From NCBI RefSeq assembly GCF_041381155.1, contig NC_091144.1, forward strand, positions 31,614,980 through 31,678,979: DNA of 64,000 nt, written 5' to 3'. The notes below the pieces were generated by a model that ran no database searches, was not told the DNA's origin, and was given only the letters and a program-made list of their open reading frames with translations. This document shows, in pieces, positions 23,601 through 38,600 of the stretch. Made by a program: the position numbers and the translations under genes. The DNA is from Argopecten irradians (Eukaryota > Mollusca > Bivalvia > Pectinida > Pectinidae). Each line of letters begins with the position of its first letter. The first letter of the stretch is position 1.

Positions 23601-26600
23601 TTCGGGTCGATCCGAAATCCAAGATGGCCGCCACAGGCGCCATCTTGAAAACACATTTTGAACTTCTTCTCAAGTTCTACCGGTGCGATTTGGCTGAAAC
23701 TTGCATGAAATGATCCTGACATGGTCCCGACAAAGTGTTGTTATTTTTCGGGTCGATCCGAAATCCAAGATGGCCGCCACAGCCGCCATCTTGAAAACAC
23801 ATTTTAAACTTCTTCTCAAGTTCTACCGGTGCGATTTGGCTGAAACTTGCATGAAATGATCCTGACATGGTCCCGACAAAGTGTTGTTATTTTTCGGGTC
23901 GATCCGAAATCCAAGATGGCCGCCACAGGCGCCATCTTGAAAACACATTTTGAACTTCTTCTCAAGTTCTACCGGTGCGATTTGGCTGAAACTTGCATGA
24001 AATGATCCTGACATGGTCCCGACAAAGTGTTGTTATTTTTCGGGTCGATCCGAAATCCAAGATGGCCGCCACAGCCGCCATCTTGAAAACACATTTTAAA
24101 CTTCTTCTCAAGTTCTACCGGTGCGATTTGGCTGAAACTTGCATGAAATGATCCTGACATGGTCCCGACAAAGTGTTGTTATTATTCGGGTCGATCCGAA
24201 ATCCAAGATGGCCGCCACAGGCGCCATCTTGAAAACACATTTTGAACTTTCTCAAGTTCTACCAGTGCGATTTCGCTGAAACTTGCATGAAATGATCCTG
24301 ACATGGTCCCGACAAAGTCTTGTTATTTTTCGGGTCGATCCGAAATTCAAGATGGCCGCCACAGCCGCCATCTTGAAAACACATTTTGAACTTCTTCTCA
24401 AGTTCTACCAGTGCGATTTGGCTGAAACTTGCATGAAATGATCCTGACATGGTCCCGACAAAGTGTTGTTATTTTTCGGGTCGATCTGAAATCCAAGATG
24501 GCCGCCACAGTCTCCATCTTGAAAACACATTTTGAACTTCTTCTCAAGTTCTACGGTGCAATTTCGCTGAAACTTGCATGAAATGATCCTGACATGGTCC
24601 AGACAAAGTGTTGTTATTTTTCGGGTCAATCCGAAATCCAAGATGGCCGTCACAGCCGCCATCTTGAAAACACATTTTGAACTTATTCTCAAGTTCTACC
24701 GAAGGGATTTGGCTGAAACTTGCATGAAATGATCCTGACATGGTCCAGACAAAGTATTGTTACATCTCTGGTTGATCCCAAATCGAAGATGACAACCATG
24801 ACACTATGTATAGTTAAGTTCCTATATTTAAAGGCCCTTGGGCCTCTTGTTTGAAATAAAATTTGTTGAAAGAAATTGAAAATGATCCTGACATGATCCT
24901 GACAAAGTGACACCATATATAATTAATTTTACTATTGTCAAGGTAGTCAGATGACCGTTAAGGCCCTTTGGGCCTCTTGTTTTTTATAGAATCTTGGAAA
25001 AGTGTTCATTTCATATTAAATTGTATGAAATTAATATAAGTTTTTATTTTTGCATGCCTTGTAGACCAGTTTCATAAAATCTTTAAAAAAACCAAAACTT
25101 AAAAAATATCAAATGGGTCAAAAAAGTTTTAATTTTTGTATGCCTTGGAAACCAGTTTCATAAAATCTTATAAAAAAAATTAACGCAATTTTAAGAAAAA
25201 AATATCAAATGAATCAAAAAAGTTTTAATTTTTGCATGCCTTGATGACAAGGTTAATAAAATCTTATAAAAAATAAACTCAATTTTGTTACACTTTTTCT
25301 CGAATATCTACATTTACATTCTCTTTAAAGAATATCAGCGTCATAATGTAAGTTTGTGTATGTTTCAAAATATCAAGCATTTTCACATATGTCCTTAGAT
25401 CCTGACGTCACGTAATTGTTCAATTAAGTCATTTGTTTTCTGCTTTCTCTGGCTGCTTCTTGTTACAAAATCAAGAATGAATGGCATTAACTATCAATTG
25501 TTATCAATTTTGTAATGTTGTTTGTTGTTCAGTGTACTAGCATATTAATTAAAAAAGATTGTCAGCAATATAATTACATGCCAACATTTAACATTTATGT
25601 TTTACACCTTACATGATTACTGATAGAAAGCAAAACTCTTGATAATAACTTTTTTGTATTCCTTTACAGGGTACAGAACCTCATCAGCAATAGAGCTGCA
25701 GCTAGTCCACATGTCCCTCAACGGGACTACAACCAGAAGGCCCCACCTCCTCCTATAGACAGCGGTATGGGTAATATATACATACACATGTCCCTCAGTG
25801 GGACTACAACCAGAAGGCCCCACCTCCTCCTATAGACAGTGGTATGGGTAATATATACATACACATGTCCCCCAGTGGGACTACAACCAGAAGGCCCCAC
25901 CCCCTCCTATAGACAGTGGTATGGGTATATATACATACACATTACACATGTCCCTCAATGGGACTACAACCAGAAGGCCCCACCTCCTCCTATAGACAGT
26001 GGTATGGGTAATATATACATACACATGTCCCCCAGTGGGACTACAACCAGAAGGCCCCACCTCCTCCTATAGACAGTGGTATGGGTATATGTATATACAT
26101 GTCCCCCAGTGGGACTACAACCAGAAGGCCCCACCCACTCCTATAGACAGTGGTATGGGTATATATACATACACATGTCCCTCAACGGGACTACAACCAG
26201 AAGGCCCTACCTCCTCCTATAGACAGTGGTATGGGTATATATACATACACATGTCCCTCAATGGGACTACAACCAGAAGGCCCCACCTCCTCCTATAGAC
26301 AGTGGTATGGGTATTTATATATACATACACATGTCCCCCAGGAGGACTACAACCAGAAGGCCCCACTCCCTCCTATAGACAGTGGTATGGGTATATATAC
26401 ATACACATGTCCCCCAGTGGGACTACAACTAGAAGGCCCCACCCCCTCCTGTAGACAGTGGTATGGGTATATATACATACACATGTCCCCCAGTAGGACT
26501 ACAACTAGAGGGCCCCACCCCCTCCTGTAGACAGTGGTATGGGTATATATACATACACATGTCCCCCAGTGGGACTACAACCAGAAGGCCCCACCTCCTC

Positions 26601-29600
26601 CTATAGACAGTGGTATGGGTATATATACATACACATGTCCCCCAGTGGGACTACAACCAGAAGGCCCCACCTCCTCCTATAGACAGTGGTATGGGTAATA
26701 TATACATACACATGTCCCCCAGTGGGACTACAACCAGAAGGCCCCACCTCCTCCTATAGACAGTGGTATGGGTATATATACATACACATGTCCCTCAACG
26801 GGACTACAACCAGAAGGCCCCACCTCCTCCTATAGACAGCGGTATGGGTAATATATACATACACATGTCCCTCAACGGGACTACAACCAGAAGGCCCCAC
26901 CTCCTCCTATAGACAGCGGTATGGGTATATATACATACACATGTCCCTCAACGGGACTACAACCAGAAGGCCCCACCCCCTCCTATAGATAGTGGTACGG
27001 GTTTATATACATACACATGTCCCCCAGTGGGACTACAACCAGAAGGCTCCAACCCTCCTATAGACAGTGGTATGGGTATTTATATATACATACACATGTC
27101 CCCCAGCGGGGCTACAACCAGAAGGCCCCACCTCCTCCTATAGACAGTGGTATGGGTATATATACATACACATATGCCCATGCGGGACTACAACCAGAAG
27201 GCCCCACCTCCTCCTATAGACAGTGGTATGGGTATATATACATACACATATGCCCATGCGGGACTACAACCAGAAGGCCCCCCCCCCTATAGATAGTGGT
27301 ACGGGTTTATATACATACACATGTCCCCCAGTGGGACTACAACCAGAAGGCTCCAACCCTCCTATAGACAGTGGTATGGGTATTTATATATACATACACA
27401 TGTCCCCCAGTAGGACTACAACCAGAAGGCCCCACTCCCTCCTATAGACAGTGGTATGGGTATATATACATACACATGTCCCCCAGTGGGACTACAACCA
27501 GAAGGCCCCACCCCCTCCTGTAGACAGTGGTATGGGTATATATACATACACATGTCCCCCAGTAGGACTACAACTAGAAGGCCCCACCCCCTCCTGTAGA
27601 CAGTGGTATGGGTATATATACATACACATGTCCCCCAGTGGGACTACAACCAGAAGGCCCCACCCCCTCCTGTAGACAGTGGTATGGGTAATATATACAT
27701 ACACATGTCCCCCAGTGGGACTACAACCAGAAGGCCCCACCTCCTCCAATAGACAGCGGTATGGGTATATATATACATACACATGTCCCCCAGTGGGATT
27801 ACAACCAGAAGGCCCCACCTCCTCCTATAGACAGTGGTATGGGTATATATACATACACATGTCCCCCAGTGGGACTACAACCAGAAGGCCCCACCCCCTC
27901 CTATAGACAGTGGTATGGGTATATATACATACACATGTCCCCCAGTGGGACTACAACCAGAAGGCCCCACCTCCTCCTATAGACAGTGGTATGGGTATAT
28001 ATACATACACATATCCCCCAGTGGGACTACAACTAGAAGGCCCCACCCCCTCCTGTAGACAGTGGTATGGGTATATATACATACACATGTCCCCTAGTGG
28101 GACTACAACCAGAAGGCCCCACCCCCTCCTGTAGACAGTGGTATGGGTATATATACATACACATATCCCCTAGTGGGACTACAACCGGAAGGCCCCACCC
28201 CCTCCTGTAGACAGTGGTATGGGTATATATACATACACATATCCCCCAGTGGGACTACAACCAGAAGGCCCCACCCCCTCCTATAGACAGTGGTATGGGT
28301 ATATATACATACACATGTCCCCCAGTGGGACTACAACTAGAAGGCCCCACCCCCTCCTATAGACAGTGGTATGGGTATATATACATACACATGTCCCTCA
28401 ACGGGACTACAACTAGAAGGCCCCACCCCCTCCTATAGACAGTGGTATGGGTATATATACATACACATGTCCCCCAGAGGGACTACAACTAGAAGGCCCC
28501 ACCCCTCCTATAGACAGTGGTATGGGTATATATACATACACACTTCCCCCATTGGGACTTTAACTAGAAGGCCCCACCCCCTCCTGTAGACAGTGGTATG
28601 TATATAAACATGCATAATGTCCTCTCTCTCACATTGCCTCTAGAGTTATGGCCCTTTTATAATATTTACACAGTGGATACAGAGGTATGTTTTATTTGAA
28701 TATTTTATATTCAATATTTAAGTTTGGTCTCATTTGAATATTCAAAAATTAAATTTTAATAATTCTAATTCTGATAAATGTATTCAGTGATTGAGATTAG
28801 TGTAATCTAAACTAATTAATGTTCTTCACGTAATCTCCCTATTCAACAGATTCTGGATCAGGAACAGATGATGACTATGAATGGGCAGACAGTGATTTTG
28901 AGGTAGGAAAGAAAGTTGTAATGTAAATACATGTTTGGTAGTTACATGATCTCCCCCATTGTCAGTACAAAGTACATTTTGTATCTTCATATAGATAATT
29001 TTCACAGATCAAAACTCTTTTGCATTTTTATCTAAAAACGAGAAATTCAAATGTTAGGGAATTCAGGTTTTGCGATATGGATTATAAAGGTGGATATCAT
29101 TCAACCTTTTGTCAATATTTCATGGATCAAATTTTCTAATCATAGGAATGTGCTGCGAAATCGCGAAAATATCATTCCCTCGAAAATACCTGGCTATATG
29201 GTATATAATTGGTCATTAAGAATCAAATAGCACTATTAATAGGCTACAGTTTCTTTTAAAAGACCTAAAGATGAACTCACTACACTTTGAAAAGATTTTA
29301 TTTCCTGAATTACATTTTAATAGGCTTTATCTATCTGATGCAGAAACAAACTTAAAACGGAAATTTTGATGAAATTTTTTTGTCATTGCATTAAATTAAA
29401 TGTCCGACATTTATCTTTGTTAATCAGTTGTTTAAAATGTTACACATGTAATAACTTTTTACACGCAGATGTGCATTAATTAAGATAATGTTTACTGGGA
29501 AATTCAAGATGGCCACCAGATGAAATTAAATTACTACTCCTCCTTAACTTCTTGAGAGAATTCAATGAGACTTGATGGTAATAAAAGGGAAGGGGTCGAT

Positions 29601-32600
29601 GGTATTTTAGTTGGCCTACTGATTGACAGCTGTACTTAGTTTCATAATGATTATGGAGCGATTGTTAAAAACAAATAAATTATTTGGTCTAGTACATGTT
29701 CTACAATGTACTAATGGTCAACTTGATGGGGTCAGTTTTAAATTTACAATACCCAATCTTAATGCAAATACAACACAATTGTGTGAATTCAATTTTTCCA
29801 CTTATGTAAGTCTTTCTGTTATAGGATGACCATGATGCGGGAGGCCATGGTAAGTCAGAACTCACACCAATATTTAGCTATTGAATTTAGTATGTAGAAC
29901 GACTGAGATCCCAGTCGTATCCGAAGGCATTGATTCCAATAGGATCAGATGTATGCAACTTGTTATCCAGTAGTATTCCCTGCCTCTTCGAATTTATGTG
30001 GAGGAGAGAGAGCCAAGATTTAATAACCTTGATGATCTGACATTGAAATTAACATATGTCTTTACCAGGCAGGTGTTTACCTCCTCCTTCCATAAACTTT
30101 CTGTAAGGTCTACACATTTCCTTATATGACCTGACAAGAGAAAAAAAGAAGGATATCCAAGCATTATACACAGGTACATACAATTCAAGCCTTTCGGTGT
30201 ACTGATGCAGGCTATCAAAATAGGCCGCAGATGTCAATGTATTAGGGATTTTTAAAATCATATACTGTATTCAACCCAATAAGTGCCATTGTCCCTATAA
30301 GCGCCCCTCCCCCTTCTGGGGTCTAAATTTCTATTGCATAAATAAACACCAAACTGTATACGGTAGGTTTGCAATAATTTAGTCTTATTAAGCATGTTTT
30401 CATTTTTTTCAAATTTTAAATACCCAAGTTATTGGGTAGAATACGGTAATCCAACCACTCTTGACCACGGCACACAATTTTTTTTAAAGTTACAGTTTCA
30501 TTAAGTATAATAAAACAGTTTTGCATGAATGCATGTATTTGGTGCTGGGAATTTAAGCTTTCGAGTGAATCAAAAATATATTCTGATATAACAAATAGTC
30601 TGCACTTTTCAGAATTATAGTTAATCAATACACTATAATGAACAATGTGGTATAGATGTAGTGATACAACTTTGATAAGATAGACTTAGAAAATATGGTA
30701 TTTTTGAGCTGATATAATAGGTCATGTTTTAGGATAATATTTACTATTTATTTAAATAAAACCATTACTCATAAGAAAGGCCTTGAGACCCCATGCTGGA
30801 CCTGTGCCATGCTGCAACAAAGGGCCACCAAGTTTGTTCGAATGAATGACCATGACCTTCACCCATTGTAACAAGTTAAGGGTTCAAGTAGGCTTTATAG
30901 TAGGCCATCTTCTCAATAAATAGGTTACAAATATAATTGATATTGGGCTTGTGGCTTGCTGGGAGGAAGGGCTGCAAAAGAAACTAGACAATTAAGTTCA
31001 TTCAAGGTCCAGAGGGGTTAAATAGTCTAAAACCCTTAAGCTAATTCTTTCCTAAGTAAGGTCAAGATTTTAACTTGTTTCATGCTATCAAATTGGATAC
31101 CAAGTTTGTTCACATGGATGATCTTTGCCTTCATTCAAGGTATTGGGTTCAATTTAATATGCAAAATCTGCAAATGGCTTCTTTTATTCTCTTTAAGTAA
31201 GAGTCCCAGAGGCCTGATATTAGATCAGTAACATGGATGACCTCAGCCTTTGATAAACTTACTGGGCTGTGGTTTCCTGATGCTAAGTCTGAACATGAGA
31301 CACTTTGGTGTATACTGGCCACTTTGGTCGAACTTTGTTTACATGCACATATTGACAACAAGACAGTGACGGGTTGAAAGTTGGGATAAAAATACCCTGT
31401 TTATGCATTTTTTCTTTGATATTATAGAACACATGTGGCCATTAAGGCCTGTATAGACCTCTTGTTGGTAGTTCTATAATATGTCATCAGAAAATGATAA
31501 ATGTTTTAAAACAGGTCACAGTTCACACACCAGAAATGGCCACCGTGGAGATAAGTATTTAATCAGTGGAATGATCTAGCATTAGTAGTAATTCTATGTG
31601 TACACTTTAGATATATCCCTGCAGCTTCTGTAATTCATCTATAAAACTAACAAACAATTTCTATATATTGTATATATACTCGAGTCAACCCAGCTGGCCT
31701 GCAAAGATTATAATGTTTGATGGTTTAGCAGTAAGCTGTAATAGCACAGGTCCCAGTTTCATGAACATTCCTCAACATAAAGAAATTTCTTAGCTTACTA
31801 TCAATAAAATTCTCCATAATAAGAAAGCATTAAAGATGATTCCTCACCTTAAGAATTTTTCCTTAGCTTATGTAATGCTTTCCTATAGGGTATCTTAAGT
31901 GAATAAATTCCTTAAAGTTAAGAAATGTTCATGGAACTGGGTCCAGGTCTTGTAATAGGCTTTGTTGATTACCCCTGTATACAGTGCCTTATTGATAAAG
32001 CCTTTGTCTTGTAATAAGCTTTATTAAATAAGCCCTTTAATGCAAGATTTATTGATTCAACACATATAGCTGGTCATCAATTACCAATTAAATTGCATGA
32101 TACTTTCCCACATTATTTACCTAGTATATCTTTTTAATTTTTTTTATTGCATGTACAGTGATTTTTTTCCTCCTGACCAAGACTCAATATCTAATGTCTT
32201 GATTCAATCAAAAAAGAAGGAAACTTTTATTTATGATATTGACAATATTTTCTAATTACTAATATCAAACAAATATCATATGAAATCATGAATGAGATTC
32301 CTGAAGGTAAAAACCATAATTGGAGCTGTATCTTTTGTTTAAGGTCAAGGTCACATACAAATTTTGGTATTGATTTACCATGGTTTCTGTTGCAATATGA
32401 CAATATATAATGTGACTTTTCAACGCTTCTATTGGTAGTTTAAAGGAATTCTTCTTTATATCAAAGTCAATCACTGTGTATCACTATTCCATTATTTTGA
32501 TGAACATCAAAGGACATAATCACCTGTGCTTTCTGTTGCCTCCTGTTTTACTATGAGAGAGTCTAGGGGTAGATATAATGTAAGTGATAGTAACCCTTTG

Positions 32601-35600
32601 AGTTTCGAGGATGGCATGACGTATAACCATTATCAAGTGTTTTGGATTAACAGAGTCTTTTGAATGATTTCCAGGTGCTTGCGTAGTTTCTCACTATTTT
32701 GGAGTTTTCTGGAAATAAACATAATTTTGATGTTTTATAGCTATAATGAATAGTTCAGTAGTTATTTCCCCTTATCGGAACATTATAGCTATAATTAATA
32801 ATTCAGTAGTTATCTCACCTTATCAGACCTATAATTAATAGTTCAGTAGTTATCTCCCCTTATTTGAATATTGTAGCTATAATGAATAGTTCAGTAGTTA
32901 TTTCCCCTTATCGGAACATTATAGCTATAATTAATAATTCAGTAGTTATCTCACCTTATCAGACCTATAATTAATAGTTCAGTAGTTATCTCCCCTTATT
33001 TGAATATTGTAGCTTTAACTAATAGTTCAGTAGTTATATCCCCTTATCAGAACTATAATTAATAGTTCAGTAGTTATCTCCCCTTATCAGAACTATAGCT
33101 TTTATTAATAGTTCAGTAGTTATATCCCCTTATCAGAACTATAGCTATAATTAATATGTGAGTAGTTATCTCCCCTTATCGAAACATTATAGCTATAATT
33201 AATAGTTCAGTAGTTATCTCCCCTTAACGGGGCCAAACATTACCTTTATTTACCTTGGTGGCTAGGGAGTCTTGGCTGTTGAGTAATGATGTCTAAAATA
33301 GCTCTGATGCTGTCTGCAGGACATGTAAATCAACATGAGGAAAGGTATTTGCAATTATCAAACAAGGCACAAAAAACAGTCAGTTATCAGTCACTGATAA
33401 GGCAGAGTAGGACGGTGAGTAACCTTCTTTTTTATCCACGCAAAACTAAAAGACATGATCAAAAGCCAAAATAGCAAAGTACAATTTTCTACCTCCTTTG
33501 TACAAAATTATCTATCCATGAGTGTCATTTTAGGGGTGACTGAATGATTAAAGCGTTTTGACACATTACTCTTTTAAGCCCTCCACCGTAGGATTTTGAA
33601 TCCCGCAGAGGGCAATTGCCAGGTACTGATAGTAGGTCAGTGGTTTTCTCCAAGGACGTATATGAGAAGGATAAGTCACACTGGGTTTTGGGGGAGTACA
33701 ACGTAGGAGCTTTTGTGTTTGTGCACTGACCGTGACGTTGGGCGACGACCGTTTTCCTTTGATATCTGCCGGCGCAGCCTTTGATGTAATTTGCGGGTGC
33801 GAGGGTTACCGTCTTACTTTCTAAAGCGGGACCGTCATTTCATGAGCTGTCGTACTTTTTAACGAAAATTTAAGACATATCTTCTAAATCTTCCGTCCTT
33901 TAAGCAAGTGATAAACGTTGTAAAATTTAATAAACTTTACATTGGTGTTTCGTTTGACTTGATAAGACAAGTATTTGTTGAGAAAAATGGTTTTTATTCC
34001 CGGTTCATAGGCGTCTCGTGTGGTGTTTAGTAGTGTAAAGAGACAGTCACGAATCCTTCTCACTTATAAATTCTTGTTTTCTCCAAGAACTCTGATTTTC
34101 CTTCACTTTCTAAATATACTGGCATGTCCTAAATTGGCACTAGTTATCACAATATAGAAGTTAAAAAAAAAAAAAAAAACACAATTTTTTTTAAGTATTA
34201 TAATTATTTGTTGCATATTGTACAAAAAACATCAAACACACTTTTTTTACACAAATTAACTACCACTCACATGTATAACACAAAAGCAAACACTGCTCTA
34301 TATGAATATTTCACCCTCTTTTTATCTCACATTGACACCAAATGTAAAAACAACATACCTGTACACTTCACATCCTCCCACACTCAATAAAAAAGCCTGC
34401 ACATGATTTACAAATGGGATATGAAATGATGATATTCGCTATTCTGCAACAGATTTTAAAAATAATTATCATTTTTAAATGTTCAGGTATCAAGAAACTT
34501 TTTACTTTTTAGCAATGTGTCTTTTCTTTAAGAAATGTTGAAGAGGAGAAAGCAATTTCTGCTGTATTCTGATCATTATTTGATAATCTTGGTCAAATGT
34601 CAGACTCTTTTTACTTGAAATGCAGAAATTTGAATATGCTGACAATTTGAGCTTGTGTATATATATAGACTTTAATGCAATGACATGTAAAAAGGGATAG
34701 GGGAGACATATGACTGAATGTCTACTTCGAGAACCGCAGATTAAGTTGAGGTTTTAGAGCCATATATCACGCTGTACCTACAGAACTTTATGTATTTACC
34801 TATAGCACCTGAATGTTTCCATCCCTAAAATTAACCAGGATTACTGAACCCTCGTCATTGAATCCTTTTATCAGAGAAATCTGAACATGACTTTGTTAAG
34901 GCACTTCTGATATCATGGGATGTTGCTCAAGTTTTTATGTGAAATTATTGAGATTTCGTCATGTGAAATTCCATAGAAGGAGACAAAGTAGAAAGCTGCC
35001 AGCTCTGGGTAGGTAGTTATATAATACATGTATGTTCTTTTGCTCGAGTTACGATCTGTATTTACAGTATTTATCAAAATTTTAAAAAAATATATATATA
35101 TAAAACTTGCAAAAATGTGTAATAAGTATAAGATCTTTAAGAACTATAAAGTCATATGAATGAAATTTGAAGAAGAAAAATAAAAAATATTATAAAAAGT
35201 GTATTAATGAATTATCTATTCTACTGCAAAGAATTAAGAATGATTGGCTCAAACTCATTCTTAAGATTGTTTTTTTTTTTCATTCAACAGCAAAGATGAG
35301 TTTTTTGTATTATCTAATTATCCATAGATTTTAATTTTTTTCATTGGGCCTTTTTCTACATTATGAAATTTTATAAGCTAATTTAAATTCGAAAACTATC
35401 ATTTTTTTAGTTCCTGACCTCTGTTACTAATAATACAACATTAAAATTAATTATTAGGTTCGGTAGTTTATATGTGTTATGCATAGTTATCAAGCAAGCT
35501 TCACTTTATACACCAATTACATCGTGTGGATTTGAACCCTAGCTTGGGTATAGCTGAGGCCTTTAGCAAGTTTTGAGTTATAATACACAGTAATATTATT

Positions 35601-38600
35601 GAGAATTGAATCTCCTCTAAGCTGCCAGTTTTTAGTACTTAGAGCCAAAGTCCAGAGCTAGGTCTGCTTAGAGCCCACTAATACATGTAATTTGTGGTAC
35701 ATGGCCATATCAGTTGTTATATAACTACCAGGTACGTAAACATCACGATATTTATACATGGCAAGTGTCACATCAAGGATGGTATCCATCCAGGCAAGGA
35801 TACGGCAATTAATATGTAAAATAATTTACGATAAAGATTCTTAATTAATTGTAATGTAACTTTTAATTAATTAATTGTAGTGTAATGTACATTACTCACA
35901 ATCTTGTGCAATTACCTGTGTATAAAGACCACCCAGCTAGGGGACCAGGGAAAATGGTCTTTGTAGTCAAGTGGTCTTATATACACAGGTCAAATTGTGG
36001 TGAAATTGACCATTTAGGAGACACTGAGGAAGTGGTCTTATTCAGCTGATTGTCCTTATACAGACAGGTTTTACTGTGGTGAATGGTGAATTCTTACCCC
36101 AGAAAACATCTGTACTGCACAAAGCTATTGCTTTAGTTTTGGATTTCAGAATTGTCTTCTTTTCTCCCATTCTCTCATATGTCTTCGTATTGAAAAAAAT
36201 TCAAGTATAGTAAATTAAGAGACATTTCTAAAACAATAGATTCAAATAATGTTTTTCTTTTTTTTCTCGAAAACTTATGTGTCATAAAAGATTTTCACTA
36301 TACATTTAACCATAAAGTATTGTTTTACAGTCAGTATCTTGATGCCTATTTATATCTTGCCTCAGCATCATACAATACAAGGATTATCTCCCCTTAAACA
36401 ATTATAATCCTACTTAATGATGTCACATTGGGCATTAGACTGGACAGGTCAGTGTACAGACTCTAGTGACTAACAAGGCATGACCTAAAACCATCCGTCA
36501 TCACTCAATCATGAGATTTATATCCCTCGAGCCCCGAGTGTCTATAACACCCTGAGGTCATACACACAGTAGTCAGCCCAGGTAGTATGTAGTAGTAAGT
36601 CTATATACTGAGTCACTCATCATAAGTCTAATATGTAAAGCTACACGATTTTTAGTGTAAAAACATCTATCGTGGATATGTTGACATCCTGACCACAATG
36701 TGATACAGATTTCTATCAGTGATTTTGTCTTTGATGGATTATAATTCTCTGGTATAATTCTCTGGTTTAATTTGGAGCTTAATTATACAATCATCTTCAA
36801 CGCTTTGTTTCCGAGGAATATGTGATCTCTGTGCTTTGATTTACAATATTGTGTTTGGATTAAATTTCATCTTAACGATATAAACTGCAAAAATGGCTGC
36901 TAGACAAAATCTATAAAGTACATCGGAGTGGTGATTGGTGTATTAATATCTTAAGTTGTATTCCGTTTATCTTTTATGTTGATCGACAATTGAGTTACAG
37001 AAATTGAAAAAGAACCATGCAGCATTCAATAAGTTTCTCATTATCTCAAGTGAAATAAAAACATGGCTGTAATTAACTGAAAATTGGACATGTTTTATGC
37101 AGTTCTACTGGATGATTAATTTAATAATTTTGAAAGTGATTGGATCTTCATCGTCAAATGTGGATAGGTGTTTGAAGAAATATTTTGAGAATCTTCAAAT
37201 GATACAATTTTATTGATCTTTGCATGTTTTGCGGTGTAGGACTGATTTGTAATTTGTGACATCAAGTTGTTGTTGCGATATTTATATTGTGGATTTGATC
37301 AATTTAAAATCCGAAGTTGCATCCTGAATTTTTGACATCCCTGATTCTAAAAGACATCTTGATGACCTTGGGATGGATATAAAAAAATTTGAGGGTTCGT
37401 CCTCTCGACCTACTACTTCATCCTCTGATACAACAACCATGAGTGCTCTCGGGAAGTTTTTAGAGAAAAAAGGATTTGGAAAACGTATGAGAAAAAGAAG
37501 TTCTAGTCTTCCACCAGAAAATAGACTGAAAACACTGTTCAAGGAAGGTTCAGCAGTTATCGCATCTCGGCATATATTTCGAAATAATTCGTCAGGTCAT
37601 GTGAATAATGTGGATCGAAAGCCAACACGAGTTTACAAAAAACCGGATAAGATTTCACGACAAGGTACAGTGGATATAAGTATTATTGTTTATGTACATG
37701 CAATAAGGAATAGATTCTCTTGCGGCTGTTAATATACAAAATCAAGGCCTATTCATCCAGCTTTCAAATATCTAAAGTATATGAAAAAGTCTAACCTGTC
37801 TTTAAAGACCAATCAAGGGACAAAATCAAACTTTTTTTATAGCCTAAAGGTCTTTACACTAGTGTTGAAATTAGCCATTTGGAATTCTTAGAAAATTAAT
37901 TACTAGTTAGTATTTATGTGGGGTATGTGGTTGCTAATGTAGGTTTCATGGTCTGTGTGTCAATTAAGGCTTCCACAAAGTGGTGTTATAAAGCAGGTGG
38001 TCGTTATTCAGAGGTTGCTGCTAAGGCAGGTGTTACTGTACTGTGAAAATAGCTGCCATGAAAATATTGATTCATGCATACTCTTGCTCATCATATGTAA
38101 ATGAGTCATGAGTCAGGATTGGCCTTGAATTAACACTGACTGGTCAAGCCTCCATCACATTTTCTTGACCACTGAAGACATAAGCATGAATTCTTCTATT
38201 TCATCAGGTATTTGTACATTTGTCCTTGTGATGGCTAGTGCCCTATTGTCATACACAGTAATTGTTTATCAAATTGTAATTTATTTCATGGCTCTTTTCT
38301 TTTTCAAATTAGTAAAACTTGATCGGCATTGCTTCCAAATTTGGAAATTTTCTTGCCATATGTTCACGTATTTGTAAATTTCATCAGGGAATTTAAATGA
38401 ATGTCGTAATTTTGTTATCGGATAGGTTATTTACTTTCAACTCCAGAAACCGTGATTAAAAAAACTATGTTGTTATTGCATGTGCACAGTGCGATGATTT
38501 TGTTCGAGAAATATCAGCTGACTTTTAGTTATGGCTGTGAGATTCAAATTTATTCAACTCTAACAATATTGATTCTGTCTTTGATAATCTACTCTAAGAC

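Noticed and set aside
23531..24741. Series of 63-codon minus-strand frames repeated every 146 bases
   Set aside because: Same peptide in each unit of a non-coding tandem array inside a mobile element; no independent gene signal.
25839..28589. Many 70-126 codon plus-strand frames in the 76-bp array
   Set aside because: Frame rotation of a 76-bp unit makes all frames open for about three units; only the first (exon 5) unit is supported as coding.
25709..28605. CRISPR-like array
   Set aside because: Units are continuous tandem repeats without unique spacers, in a clearly eukaryotic intron.
31504..31550. Possible exon GHSSHTRNGHRGD after acceptor AAAACAG, phase 1
   Set aside because: No usable donor: the expected position reads GGAG|ATAAGT. 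The alternative CC|GTGGAG is weak, and exon 7 joins exon 8 at 33320 in phase without it.
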